A stretch of 64,000 nucleotides of DNA from Tachypleus tridentatus (GCF_004210375.1 NC_134830.1:49667094-49731093), one strand, 5' to 3'. Numbered from the stretch's first letter, positions 37,601-52,600 are shown. Numbers and translations: made by a program. The notes: generated by a model from the sequence alone, not told the origin.

Positions 37601-40600
37601 CTGAACAGTGACACAAACTTTTATACTTCTTTATAATGTTACGATAATACTGGTCTGAACAGTGACACAAAATTTTATACTTCTTTATAATGTTACGATA
37701 ATACTGGTCTGAACAGTGACACAAACTTTTATACTTCTTTATAATGTTACAATAATACTGGTCTGAACAGTGACACAAACTTTTATACTTCTTTATAATG
37801 TTACGATAATACTGGTATGAACAGTGACACAAACTTTTATACTTCTTTATAATGTTACAATAATACTGGTCTGAACAGTGACACAAACTTTTATACTTCT
37901 TTATAATGTTACGATAATACTGGTCTGAACAGTGACACAAAATTTTATACTTCTTTATAATGTTACGATAATACTGGTCTGAACAGTGACACAAACTTTT
38001 ATACTTCTTTATAATGTTACGATAATACTGGTCTGAACAGTGACACAAACTTTTATACTTCTTTATAATGTTACGATAATACTGGTCTGAACAGTGACAC
38101 AAACTTTTATACTTCTTTATAATGTTACGATAATACTGGTCTGAACAGTGACACAAACTTTTATACTTCTCTGGTCTGAATGGTGAAACAAATATTTATA
38201 CTTCTCTGGTCTAGATAGTAAAGTCCTACCTCTTGTGAACTAAGACAGCCTTTATCTGTAATCTAGTAAAGTTCTACCTCTTGTGAATTAAAACAGTCTT
38301 ATGTCTGTAAGCTAGTGAAGTCCTACCTCTTGTGAACTAAGAAAGTCTTATGTCTGTAAGCTAGTGAAGTCCTACCTCTGTGAACTAAGATAGCCTTATG
38401 TCTGTAAGCTAGTAAAAAGTCACCTTCACACGTTTTCGAACACTGCAAGTCAAATGAACACAACATAACCATAGAAAACACTCAAATACTAAATAAAGAA
38501 ACAAACATGAACAAACGCAAAATTAAAGAAGCCTTACTTATACAACAACTTAAACCCAAAATAAACCAATATAAAGGAACACCTTTATACCTATATTAAT
38601 ATAATAAAATAAATAAAATTATATATTCAAACATCTAATACCGCCCTCTACATTTCGACACACAGTTACACAACCCCTTTCAAACATGTGGCCAGCTTCC
38701 GGTCAGTTACCTCTTTCTTTGTGAACCTGACGATGACCGAAGAAGGTCGAAACGTTGTTCGCTCTTCTATGTAAAATATTTTCTCAACCCAAACGAGCCG
38801 TTTTTGCATATAAGACAGTCTTTTGTCTGTAAGCTAGTAAAGTTCTACATCTGCGAATGAAGACAGTCCTGTAAGCTATAACAGTCTTTTCCTTTTTAAT
38901 TTGTTTATATTTTTGTTACCTAGTTATTTAGAGTGTGGGCATGTTCCACCAATTTGATAGTTTGTTTAATTCAGTTACCTTGGGCGAAATTGGACTTCTG
39001 GATTCTGTTGTGTTTTGTGCATTTCAGTTTAGATGTTGGATGTGTAGGTTACGTCATTTTCTCATCACTTCACTGTAGTTTCTGAAATTTAACTTACATT
39101 TAGGTGACCTGCAACTGAGAAACCGGTTCTTCTTCCTCAAGTCACTTTTCAAGTTTTCATTAACTCCATCATTATTAAGTGACTTCTCTTCAGACTTTAT
39201 GTTTTCAGGTGAAGGCTATTGAAAATCAAAAATGAAACCTATTAAAATGCTTCTATTATTTCTTTAGGCCAAGAAAAACGCTTTTCTTTCAAAAATCCAC
39301 CAGAGGAGTAATTTTTATTCGCTTTTTAACCATTGAGTTATGACACGAGGTTATGTTGGCAACACTCGTAATTATGTAACTGAGGCGAACCCTGTTATTT
39401 AATATCACTTTTATGAATAGTATTGGCTAGAATATTCGATACGTCTGTTTTATTACCTTTATTCTTTTTATTTCAAATATAAGTGCTGTTTATATTATTA
39501 GCTTAACATATAGATTTAGGACTGATCTAATTTTGCTTAGATGGCTGAGAGTCGTAAGATATTGCTTGAATTACGGCCTAAAACACCGTTAACAACGAAG
39601 GTTCTCGAACAACAGACCAGTACATTTTAATCTTTAAAAATAAGAACCTAAGAACAGCATATCTAATTAGATTTACTTACTACTACTACTCTGATTTTTA
39701 GTTCTAATTTATGAAGACACCTCGCTTTGAGAAGAACATGAGATTACTCATACCAAAACAAGTAATAAGAAAAAATAAACACATGAACAAATATTTTGTT
39801 ACAACAACCAAGGCCCTGTTACTTAACATATATTAGTTTTACCAATCTAACTTAAAATATTCATTTATTAAGAACACTTATCATTCAACTGTGTAACTCA
39901 TACAGTCGTAACGAAGAGTACTTACAACTGGACTGTAACACAATTGGTGCTTGATCCAGTCGTAACCAAGACTACTTAAAACTGAACTGTAACATTGTTG
40001 AAGCCTAACAGTGGAAGAGGGTTCTATCTAAATAGTGTGTACACAGCAAACAGTAATAATTAGAATTATTACCTTTAATGTTACCAGTTTGGAGTATGAA
40101 CTGCCGAAATTGGGGGTTAAAGTGGCCCAGTGATTTGATCATTGGACTTCAAGGAAAGTTTAAGACTTAATTAAAATTAAGTAACAATTATAGGCAGATC
40201 CTAAAAGTCAGAAGTTTATACTAGAGTAACTAGAAATTTAAATTGTACTTGTATTAATAATCCAGTTCTTATAGACTGTTATCACCAGATCACTGGTGGA
40301 CCTGGCTGTCAGAAACCTGCCCACTAGTAAAAACTGTCACGTAATTTTGAATGTTATAACCTCATTTTCAGTATTTAAAATATATTTTAAAATCTTTGCA
40401 GACATTTATTTTTGTCCACTACCAGATTATACAAGTTAAAATCATAATTGAAGAATACCAACCCGGCTACAAGCAGAACTGGAGACCCTCAAGATGGACG
40501 TGAAAGGATTGATATATGTCACGATATAACCATCTGGCCAATAAAAAACAAACAAACTTACTAGCATAGATATAGCACTATGTATATCACGGTACCAGTC

Positions 40601-43600
40601 AGTAGATGTTTGGTCAGAGTCGTCCTGGAACAGAAGTGTCTGGCCCAGCAATGTGGTGAGCTGTAATAAGAAACACAATACTATTTACTGAAGTGAACCA
40701 AGAGACAATATTAACCAACTACATGCAAAAATTAACAGGTACTTGTTCTTTCACTGTAGAGTATTAGGCCTAATACAAAAATTGTTATAAATAAAAGCGA
40801 TCATTATAATTCGTGAGAAAAACGGAAAACGAACCTTTAACTAATTCTAGAATTAATTTTAAAATGTTTTACGTCAGGCAGAAATAAACAGTTACTTTGG
40901 CTCACGTAAACGTAAACTCTGATAAATGCATGTCTCTTCAAAACTGTAAAATTCATATCGCTAAGCAAATCCTGGTTGTGTACATTGATTTAATAAGTTT
41001 TCTTTGTTGAATAACTAAGTAAAGAAGATGGTTTGTAGTTGGATAGAACTTTTTGGTGTAACAGCTTAGTTCATATATTTTTGTTAAAACACCGATTTTA
41101 GCCTGAGAATCATAAGATTCAGGCTAAACATCTTTAACAAACAAAACTAAAGATGTGTTTGAAATCTATGGTAAAATTATAAAACAACAATAACTGTTAG
41201 AGGTAATCGAACTCGGGTGGATAGTGTCATTACCTCACTGAAGTCCTCCAAGTGCCACCCACGTGGGGACTCGGCAGTAAATATGAAGATTTATAACGCT
41301 AACAAATGGTTTTGATACTCGCTGTTAGCGTACTGTAGATAAACATTCTGAAGCTATGAGTTTAACAATATACAGATGTTTTCACTATAGAGACAATTTC
41401 TACTAAATACAAGTAGTCTGATTTAGCGATGAGTCAACCAGTCAAGTAAAACGTCAATTACACGTTATGAGTGATTTTGTTTAACGTTTATATATAACTA
41501 TAAATTCTGTAGTTTTCTTTTTCTGATTTTCGATACCCTGTAAGAACACACAGATTACCCGGAAAACATTTTTCTTGGATGATTTGTCAGGACACCAAGA
41601 GATGACAGCACCTGCTAGATTGATGAAACTGTCAGCTTTACTGCCCCACAAACCCTAGAGATAAAAATAAAGTTTTGGAGTTATTTAAGTGTTAAAAACG
41701 AAATTTTTTACTAATTTAATTTAAATAAACTTTCTAATTATATACAATACTGACCACAAAACCACTCCACAAAGTGAAAAAGACAAAGATGGGTCTTACA
41801 GTAATATAATAAATCATTTCACATATAATATTCTTCAATTAATTAAAAGCACCGACCCTTTATAATTTTTCTTGTTTTTCGTAATTCATCAGTGGCTCAG
41901 AGGAATAACGCTTGATGGCTTACAATGCTAAAATCCGATGTTGATACTATGTGTGGGCATAGTAGAGATAGCCCATGCCATGGCATACCTCTTTGCCCTT
42001 AACATCAAATAAAATAAACAACTACTTATTAAATATTTATTATTACACATCAATATACACATACATCAATTTTTCTTTGCTATTACAAATAATCATTTTT
42101 ACTATTGTAAATTAGTTTTTAATATTGGGAACCCACGTTTCTATAATCACTACTGTTAACATTCCCTCAGGTTACTAATATCCTAAAATAAACTAAATAC
42201 AAAACTATAATTAAATAAATTATGTGAACTTCTATAGCTATCAGTTTCAGTTAACTAATATTTACTAAGAGAAACATCTAGTTTGATATTTATTACGAGC
42301 ATATTTGACTTGAAGGCTATACTTTATTTTTGGAAGAATCGCACTTCTTACACCGTTGTTTTTTATCTCTTCTTTGACTTACTATCTAGTTTAAACTGAT
42401 TTCAAATGTTATTGATTTTTATATATACTACGTAGGCGTAGTTAGTGGCTAATGAACGACACTGGGAATTTAAATTCGTGTCCCTTTGTCATGGGGAAGA
42501 AAAAAGTGACACTAAGGGGCCGTGTGTACTAAAAGAGTAAATAGGAAAAATGAAAACGTGTAAAATCTGTCTTTAATAAAATAGGGTGTATTATACCATT
42601 TCACCCATAAGTTTAACAAATCTATAGGGATTCATGCACAAAATAGAACGTGTATACATATTTATTTATCTATAGAGTTTCCAAATTTACTCTAAATACA
42701 TATTGTTTAACAAATCTCGAAATATGTTTTGTTGGATGTAACTGGATACAACACGTGCCTTTGAATTTAAGTGAGTGTGTCCTATGGTTATTATAATATA
42801 AGCATCTTTCGGACAATGCAACAATTCTTCACATTTGACTTAAAGTTTAATATTAAGGAAGTAACTAAAAATATATCCTAGTATTATTAATCCACATAGT
42901 TAATTTAATGCTTGTGAAGATAAAATATTGACTCAAATACTGTTGTATGATTGAATACATTTTTGTGTTATTTCCAAATGCATTCAGTAATTTCATGGAT
43001 TTTGGAGATATATTTATAAATCTACAACATAATTTAATAGTTTAAGTAAGTTTTTTTTTTAAATTTCGCGCAAAGCTACACGAAGGCTATCTGCGCTAGC
43101 CGTCCATAATTTTGTAGTGTAAGACTAGAGGGAAGGGAGATAGTCATCACCACCCACCGCCAACTCTTGGGCTACTCTTTTACCAACGAATTGTTGGATT
43201 GACCGTCTCATTATAACGTCCCCACGGCTGAAAGGGCGAGTATGTTTGGTGTGACAAGGATTCGAACCCACCACCCACCGATTGCGAGTCGAGCGCCTTA
43301 ACCACCTGACCATGCCGAGCCGTTTAAGTAAATCTGAGCTGTATTCATCGGTGTAAGATTTATTGTTATAGTATTCAAACTGAAATTAAACCATATTGGT
43401 TTATTCAAATTCATTTAAAGTTTTATTGGTGTGTTCAAACTGGGCTTAACCTTTACTAATGTATTAAAATTGGGCCTACGTTTTATTGGTGTATTCAAAC
43501 CTCGTTAAATGTTTACTGACGTATTCACACTATGCTAAAGAGTTATTGGGTCCCCCAGTGGCACAGCAGTATGTCTATGGACTTATTCTGCTAAAACCTG

Positions 43601-46600
43601 GGTTTACATACTCGTGTTGGGCAGAGTACAGATAGCCCTTTGTGAAACTTTTTGCTTAATAATAAACTACAAAAGGATTTATTGGTGTACTCAAACTGGA
43701 CCTAATTCTTATTGCTGTATGTATAGAGACTGATTTATCATATGTTAAATAATGCTTATGTAAGTTGAATATGGCTACAAATACAGCAGTAACCGGTGCT
43801 TGGTAAAATTACCTTAAAAACTAGTTTTGATACTAACAGGATGTAGGAATTATTTCTACGGGCGGAGTGTTCTGCTCCAAAAGAAGTGTCATACTTCAGG
43901 CTAAAAATTTTCTCAACTTAGCCTACTTTTTAACTTCTTAGTCAACAATGAACAAATCGTAAGCTTGGACAATACATAATACTCTACTATGACATGTTTC
44001 ATAAATATTTGGAATCTCGCTCAAGAAACATGAAAACAAAATTTGCATGTATTCTTGGTGCCTCTAAACAATAACATATATCAGTTTGAGTTCATTTATC
44101 TGACTATGATTAGCTATTCATCACTTCAAACAACAGTTAAAACCGCTTATAGCTTATACATATTTTAAAGGCAGCATAAAACATGTGATGATTTACCAAA
44201 GCTGTTGACTGGACGTCTTTGTAACACAGTAGCATAACATCAGTTAACACCACATGATGAGAAGACCACTGCTTCTTCAATCGTTTTCTACCATCTTCAA
44301 GTTTTGTCATCAGTAGTTTTCCTTGCCTTTTGGGATTCTGGAGAGAGTGAAAAGCAGAGTAGGGAGATTTTTAAAAAGTAACGTTAGGTTATGTTAACAA
44401 CACTCTAAAAAAAACCGACATACGAAAACATGTTTTTCACAAACTCACGCGTAAAATAAAAGTTACATTTTTTTTTGCCAATGTGAAACATTCACACATC
44501 ATTTTTTGCAAAGATAAGAAAGTTATTTCTATCAGTTGAAAATTTATATTAGCTTTATGGACTTATGTCCTCAGTAAAATTGAACATATGTAGAAAACCA
44601 ATAAAAAAGACAGCTGCTGGACATACATAGGAAACAGGGGAAAAAAAGGCAGCTGCTGGACATACATAGGAAACAGGGGAAAAAAGGACAGCTGATGGAC
44701 ATATTTAAAAAACAGAAATTGCAATATTTTGGAAATTATATAAACTTAGATCAGTGGTAAGTAGGCAGAGATTCTGATGGATAAAATCGAAAAGGAAACA
44801 CTTTCAAACAGAACTCATCTGACTCAATGACTTTCAAAGAAAAGATTGAAGATCAGTAGATTGAATATGATTAGTTGTGTTTTTAAGAAAGGTCAAAATA
44901 AGACACGCTTATGTGAGTGCAACATAAAATAGCCAACTAATCATAGTTTGGCTGGGAAGTTGTGTTCAAATCACATTCTTGGTAAGATGGCTACTTTTTG
45001 GAGGCAGTAGTGAAGAGCAGACATTAGCAGCAAAAGCTACGTTGAGGTTCGATTTATTTTATTTTACAATAAAGGTTAATTATTGTAACATTATGGGAAT
45101 TCATTTTTGATGGAAAAAATAGATATTTTGTTTATTAACAGCATTCCATATTAATTCATCCTATGTGTTTGTGAAATTGTCTGCAAACTTCTTCCACTGT
45201 TTTGTAATTAGCAAGAACACATTTGGTAGACAGACAAATTTCTGCCCTGCTAGAGCTTCCCTGGCCAACTGTAAGTGTTATTATTTGTAAAATGAAAACG
45301 TTTAGGAGCAACAATAGCTCAGCCACGAAGCGGTAGGCCACACAAGCTCACAGAACGGGGCTGTCGAGTACTGAATTGCGAGTAGCGCGTAAAATAGGTC
45401 TGTCCACAGTTACAACATTCACTACCGAGTTCTAAACTGCCTCTGGAAGCAAAGTTAGCACAAAAACTGTTCGTCGGGGGGTTCATGAAATGGGTTTCCT
45501 TGGCCGAACAGCCGTACACAAGCCTACGATCACCAGGCACAATACCAAGCGTCGGTTGGAGTGGTGTAAAGCACACCGCCATTGGACTCGGGAGTGTTGA
45601 ATCATGCTTCACTATCTGGCACTCTGACGAACGAGTCTGGGTTTGGTGGATGCCAGGAAGACGCTACCTGTTGAATGCATAGTGCCAAATGTAAATTTTT
45701 TGTGGAGAAGGAATAATGGTCTGGGGCTGTGTTTCATGATTTGGGCTTGGCTCTTTAGTTCAAGTGAAGGGAAATCTTTATGCTACAGCATACAATGACA
45801 TTCTAGAGAATTGTGTGTTCGAAATTTGTGGCAACAGTTTGAGGAAGGCCCTTTGTTCTTTCTTGCTGGACAATGCCCCCGTGCACAAAGCGTGGTCTGT
45901 AAAGACATGGTTTGCCGAGGTTAGTGTGACACACCTTTGGGATGAATTGGAACGCCGACCTCGAGCCAGACCTTCTCGCCCGACATCAGTGCCCGACCTC
46001 ACTAATGCTCTTGTGGTTGAATAGGAGCGAATCCCAGCAGCCATGTTCTAAAATCTAATGTAAAGCATTCCCAGAAGATTGGAGGTTGTTATAGCATCAA
46101 AAGGGTGACCAACTCCATATTAATGCCCATGGTTTTGGAATGAGATGTTCAACAAGCACACATAGGTGTAATGTTCGGGTGTCCACATACATTTGGCCAT
46201 GTAGTGTATTTATAAATGTCGTTGACGGATAGTGGAAGACACGTCCAGCTTAAGGATGGTTCACTTTGTCTTATGATTTAAACCAGAATAGTCCTGGACG
46301 TAAAGATACATATTATTTATAATATAATAGTGTTAAATGTAAAGATACATCCTGTTTATAATAGAATAATGTTAGATGTAAATATACCTCTCAAACAAAA
46401 CAGTGAAGCAAGCAGAGAAATTAGGAAGAGTTTATACTAGTTTCTAAAGCATTCTAAGGAAATGGAGTATTTTAAAGTGTTTGTGTGTGTGTGTTGGGGA
46501 AGGGGGATAACATGGCGGTTGAAGATAACCACACTAGTGATGGAGTAACAGTAGATTTGATGGAGCAGGACAGTAAATCTGAATGCGTGGCTGAGACAGT

Positions 46601-49600
46601 CACTGTTGAAACTAACTTTGGTAATGAACTTGACTATGAACTAGAACTCGACAAAGACATCAGAAACTTTATGAAAACCTCCACAACGCATATATTGTCT
46701 CATCTATAAACAGTGAAGAACATGCGTTTGCTCCTCCTGGTAATAAAACTCCAACAAACAGAAGTAATTTACTTTTCGATGTTAAAGATATGTATTGCGC
46801 CTGATATTTGTAATCCACACAGACCATTATCAGATGACACAAATTACGCGTTGTAATGTTTCATCAGACTTTGTAATATTAAAACAATAGAAACAGTTAA
46901 GTTACCGAGTGATGTGTATTTGCTGATTGTAGTGTACCTGTTATGGGGCTGACATCACGCATATACTCCCAGCAAACCAAAAAGGAAACACCGCTATTTT
47001 GGGTGCAGAAGAGAGAAAATTTAGTAATCACAATGTAGTTGCCGATACTGGAGTTTGCGATCAATTATTTGAAATTATAATCAGCTGTGCGGCAGTTGGT
47101 TGAACGAACAAACAGACAAAGAGTCTGGAGTTATTGTTTTATAAGTTTACAAAACACCCAGTACTGTGGCAGTAAAACGAGCACTTACATGGTTTACAAA
47201 CTATTGCCGTACCATAAGCTATGCAGTTCCCATTTTATAACTGGTTAGTGCTATTTGTATACATAATGTACCTTGTGACTGTAATATAACTCAGATCTTA
47301 ATCAAGTCTGTAGCTTTTACAAAATGTTGATGCTTCTAGTCATATAAATATTGTCATTTGGGACAGAAACAATAATCTTCTATCTCGTCCCTCGGTGGTA
47401 CGGTGATAAGTTTACGGACTTACAAGGCTAAAGTTAGGGTTCGATTCCCTCTAGTGAGCACAAGTTATAGCCCACTGTGACTTTGTCCTAGAAACAAACC
47501 TTAAATTTTTTTATGACCAAGTGAAAAGAAGTTTTAAAGACATTATTGTATGTTACTAAATAAAATTTTCTTTTCACAAAACAACAAACTGATTAGTCCA
47601 TAAATGAGTCACTTTTGTTATAGCACTTAAATAAGTGCTGACTTAAAGAATTCTGGCAATGAGCGAAATGCATCATAGGACTGACACTGCCGGCCTAGTG
47701 AAATAGTATAATGAGTGAAATGCATCATGGGAGTGACACTGCTGGTCTAAGATAACTCTGGTAACGAAAGAAATGCATCATGGAAGAAGCATACAATAAA
47801 CAGTATCTCCTAGGTATATCACTGTTATTGCTAGAAACCCAAAATGGGCTAGCTAAGAATGATGGGTAGTTTTATTATCATGAAGCATACACGCTTTGCT
47901 ACACCACGTGTTATAGATCACAGAGTTCAAGGTTTACTTCATATACCTACTATTATGGTTTAATGTATTGATTCACCTGTCGGCAGGAGATTGCAACAAA
48001 GGCGTAATTTAAATACTATTGTGCAGAAAACGTAAAGAGGGCCATTATAAGGTGAAGGAATAAAAGATATGATCACTGTTATTATGACACGTGTTTGAGT
48101 CTTGTTTACTAATATATCCCAAAATTAAAATTTTAATAAAATAAGCTAATTTAAATTTTCAATTTCTTATTGATTTCTTTCATCTAAATCTGACAAAAAT
48201 CACACCATATATTCTTCAGATGTACCAGAAAAAATGACATGTCCTCATTGTACCCTTGTACCCCCACGTGAAGTTTTCTTTTTTCTCAGTTAGGCTTGAA
48301 TTTCTACTTCGAAAACGTTTAAACAAAGAGTGATAGGCAAGTCTTAGAGTTGTGAGAAATACTGTTTCATACAACTTCAGTAACTTAACGGTATCAATTA
48401 TTATTGATCAACTTCTAATATATATTGATATCACTACATTTGCATACAGGATGGTCCAAAAAATTTGTTATCCCAGCATAGGATAGTCTAGTACGTTAGT
48501 TGTCCTAGATTCAATCCCTTCTTCATGGATATGAATGCGTTGTAAAACCGAAACTTGCTCGTTCTTGGTTAACTCTGAGTTCCTCGTGCCATTGGCATTA
48601 ACATGAATAGGATGAAACCAAAATACCTTATTTTTCTGAGGCAACACACGTTTGGACCATCATGTATAACTAAAGAGCTTAAACGTGTCTATGTATTTAT
48701 ATTACAGAATAAGGAACAAGTACCAGTATCTGATCGTGAAAACTCTCGCAGGAAGTCTTGACGTCACCAGCTTGGCATGAACGTAGCTCGTCCAGTTGAT
48801 ATGGTAGTGACAATGATTTGGATAAAGGAAGTTTACGTGGTTGAGTAGAGCCACCAATTTCAACCAGGCGCTCAAGAGATGTAGTCGTCAACCCTTTTCC
48901 ATCATTCTTCAATTCCTTTGAATCAGTTGTATGAAAAGCGTATATTAATCACAAGTTTGGCAGATAAGCAATTATAAGATCTGAGTTAAACAATTTAGAC
49001 AACAATATGTTGATTAGTCTATCTCTATATAGATAAAAATATTAAATTATACAATACGACTGAGAAACGTATGTACTGAAATAGTTTTTTTCTGGATTGA
49101 TATAAAAAACAGTTATATTATGCGATACAAGTCACGTGGCTAATCACGGTTTTAACAAGTTCTTTATCCACTCACTCTATGAGGTGGCTATAGTAGCAAC
49201 ACGACGTAACGCGTTAGATTTGCTCAGTAACGTAAACAAGGGATAAACAGTAGCTAAGAACAACCTCATAATTTCATCATGTCTTAATTGGAACGAAAGA
49301 GCATACGTTTGAAATAATAGTGACATGGTATTGTAAATGAAATTGGAAGACAGAGGGACGAATCAAATGGAATACTTTTAGCTATAACAAAGTAAAAAAC
49401 AAAAATAAGAGAATTCACTTAACTGTTTGTGCAACAAGGACATATCACTGTTTGATTTCATAGAAAGCAGAAGAAAGTTAGGAAAATACAAACAATAAAG
49501 AAAAGATATTGAGCAAATTACCCGAGCGCCATATTGTGTGCGAAACATAACAACACGAGAAAAACAATCCCGACTTGCACAACAGAAATACTGACACTAA

Positions 49601-52600
49601 TAAAATAAGAAAATGCAAGAACATTAAACTAACTTCTGGAAAAATATAAACAACTTCAATTTGTGTTTATTTCTTGCAAATATTGGAATATTCCTCAAAT
49701 AGTCAGGAAAACCCAAATGAAACTTTAACAAAACGGAAAAAAAAGGAGGAAATAAGTTAATTATAAGATGAAACTATTGTGAATAATAACTAAGTTGTTT
49801 TAAAGCACTTTCAATTATTAACAGAAGGCATGAGAGGTACATGTTTTAGTTGATGGTTGCTTATCATTCTCTAAATATGGCGCTGAAATACATAACATCA
49901 GTTAGACTGAATTTAAAAGTGAAAAAGAAACACGTGAGATTGAAAAGTAAGCAAACTTTGATAATGTACTGTCAGTATACTGGCAATTAGCCTTAGTAAT
50001 GTATTGTCAGTATACTGGCAATTAGCCTTAGTAATGTATTGTCAGTATACTGGCAATTAGCCTTAGTAATGTACTGTCAGTATACTGGCAATTAGCCTTA
50101 GTAATGTATTGTCAGTATACTGGCAATTAGCCTTAGTAATGTATTGTCAGTATACTGGCAATTAGCCTTAGTAATGTACTGTCAGTATACTGGCAATTAG
50201 CCTCAGTAATGTATTGTCAGTTTTTGATAATTTACTTTAGTAATATACTGTTAGTATACTAACAATTAATGTTGCTAATGTACTGTCAATGTACTTACAA
50301 TTTGCCTTCGTAATATACTGTCAGTGTATTGACAATTAGTGTTGCTAATGTACTGTCAATGTACTTACAATTAGCCACGTCATTTTAATTGGTAAATAAA
50401 AAAGTCAACCGAACATAAAATTATTATGACAAAATTCTGCTGATGTGCGTGTATTAACCTATGAACTTGATTATATGAATAAACAACAAAGTCTACCAGA
50501 AAGTACCTGGATTTCGGTGACGTAAGAGACCTGGGGTATTTCATTTCCCTCAGACAAATATGGCAGAGATGAGTCGGTGGAGTTGAACCACTGTAAACGA
50601 AAGAACTTTATAAGTTATTCAGTCACATGCTTGATTTGTTATTTTACTTATTCTGCACTTTTTTTACTTCCACTAAACATTTACAGCTGAATAGCAAAAC
50701 CAATCATTTTTAACTCTCCTTTCTGAAGACTAAATAAACTCTAATGGTGACCATTAGACGATAGATTAATTTTAAAAAGGAATTAAAACTCGAGTGTTTT
50801 TGAACAGTTGGTTGTTCTTCTTCATACAATAAGGGGTGATAGTGAGTTTTTGAAATGCAGTGTGCAAATTGTAATATCAGATGTATGTGATGTAATGTAT
50901 TTTGTCTAACACTAACATTATAAAGACAAGCAATGAAATAAATAATCCAATATGGCGGTTAATATCCCTTAACCAATGATTACATAAATATATTTCCTTT
51001 TTTAATTTGCTTGGTCGCCTTGTTCTGGTCTAAACTATTAATTTTTAACTTGAGGTCCCTTTTGCATTAATTACAGTATTTTTTACAGTATTCAAAATCT
51101 TTGTATATTTTGTAACAAGTAAGATCATTCTTATTAAGATGGAATAAAAGTACACTTAAATTGTTAAACTGATAAACGTATGTTATATTAAACACATACA
51201 TATGTAATTTGTGTAATAAGACAAGTTCTATGGACATCATAAACGATTTATTGGAACAGTAAACAATTTTAATAGACACTTGGAGAAAGATATGTAATAG
51301 ATTATTTTTCGTATCACATCAAACATATACAGTCATGTGAAAAAGTTAGGATACCCGATGAAAGTCTGTGTATTTTTGTAACATTTTCGGATATATAGAT
51401 ATTTAATCTCAATTTCAACAATACTGAGAGATTATAGGAATATAACTAAACAATTAAAACTGAAGAAAAGACTTTTTAAGATCTTCTGTAAATGTAATTT
51501 TACAAAAATGCATATTCTAACTGAGGATAAAGTTAGGACACCCCAACATTTATTCGCACTTAAAATGGCTCAACTCACACACAGGTGTATCACACCAGGT
51601 GCACATGATTAGAAGATCGTTACTCAGAACATTGAATGAGGCTTGCCCTATTTAAACCTCAGACATATTGTTTGGTGTGCTCCTGACTGTTGAAATGAGA
51701 GTGAGCACCATGGTGAGAGCAAAAGAGCTGTCTGAAGCCTTCAGAAAGAAAATTGTAGCAGCTTATGAGTCTGGTAAGGAATTTAAAAAGATCCCAAAAG
51801 CCATTCCACTATCCGGAAAATAGTCAACAAGTGGAGAGCTTTCAAAACAACTGCCAACATGCCCAGGTCTGGTTGTCCAAGCAAATTCACCCCGAGAGCA
51901 GACCGCAAGATGCTATAAGAGGTCTCCAAACACCCTAACATCTCATCATGAGACCTACAGCAGGCTCTGGCAGTAGCATGAAAGTGCATGCCTCTACAAT
52001 CAGAAAGAGACTGCACAAGTTTAACTTGCATGGGAGGTGTGCAAAGAGGAAACTTTTGCTCTCTAGGAGAAACATCAAGGCCAGACTGAAGTTTGCCAGA
52101 GAGAATGTAGACAGTGCCCAGGACTTCTGGAATAATGTTCTTTAAACAGATGAGTCCAAATTTGAATTATTTGGACACCACAACAGAGGACATGTTTGGC
52201 GTAAACCAAATACAGCATTCCAGGAAAAGAACCTCATACCAACTGTGAAGCATGGGGGTGGAAGTGTCATGGCTTGGGGCAGCTTTACTGTAGCAGGACC
52301 TGGACAGTTCACAATCATAGAATCCACCATGCATTCTACTGTTTATCAGAGGGTGCTTGAGGATCATATGAGACCATCTGTAAGAAAATTAAGGCTGAAG
52401 CGGAACTGTACCCTGCAACACGACAATGACCCAAAACATACCAGTAAATCCACCAAGAACTGGCTAAAAACTAAGAAATGGAGAGTCCTGGAATAGCAGA
52501 GCCAAAGCCCAGATTTTAATCTCATTGAGATGCTGTGGGGTGACTTGAAACGGGCTGTACATGCAAGAAACCCTTAAACATCTCACAGCTAACAGAATTC

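Noticed and set aside
37353-38156. 267-codon open frame taken as a gene
   Set aside because: It is made of 54-bp minisatellite units, lies in an intron, and unit differences are mostly non-synonymous. Kept as a repeat with a note rather than a coding sequence.
45319-46044. Minus-strand frames of 97 and 88 codons
   Set aside because: Antisense shadows of the Tc1-like transposase remnant on the plus strand.
51783-52367. Minus-strand frames of 60-80 codons
   Set aside because: Antisense shadows of the Tc1-like transposase at 51711-52600.
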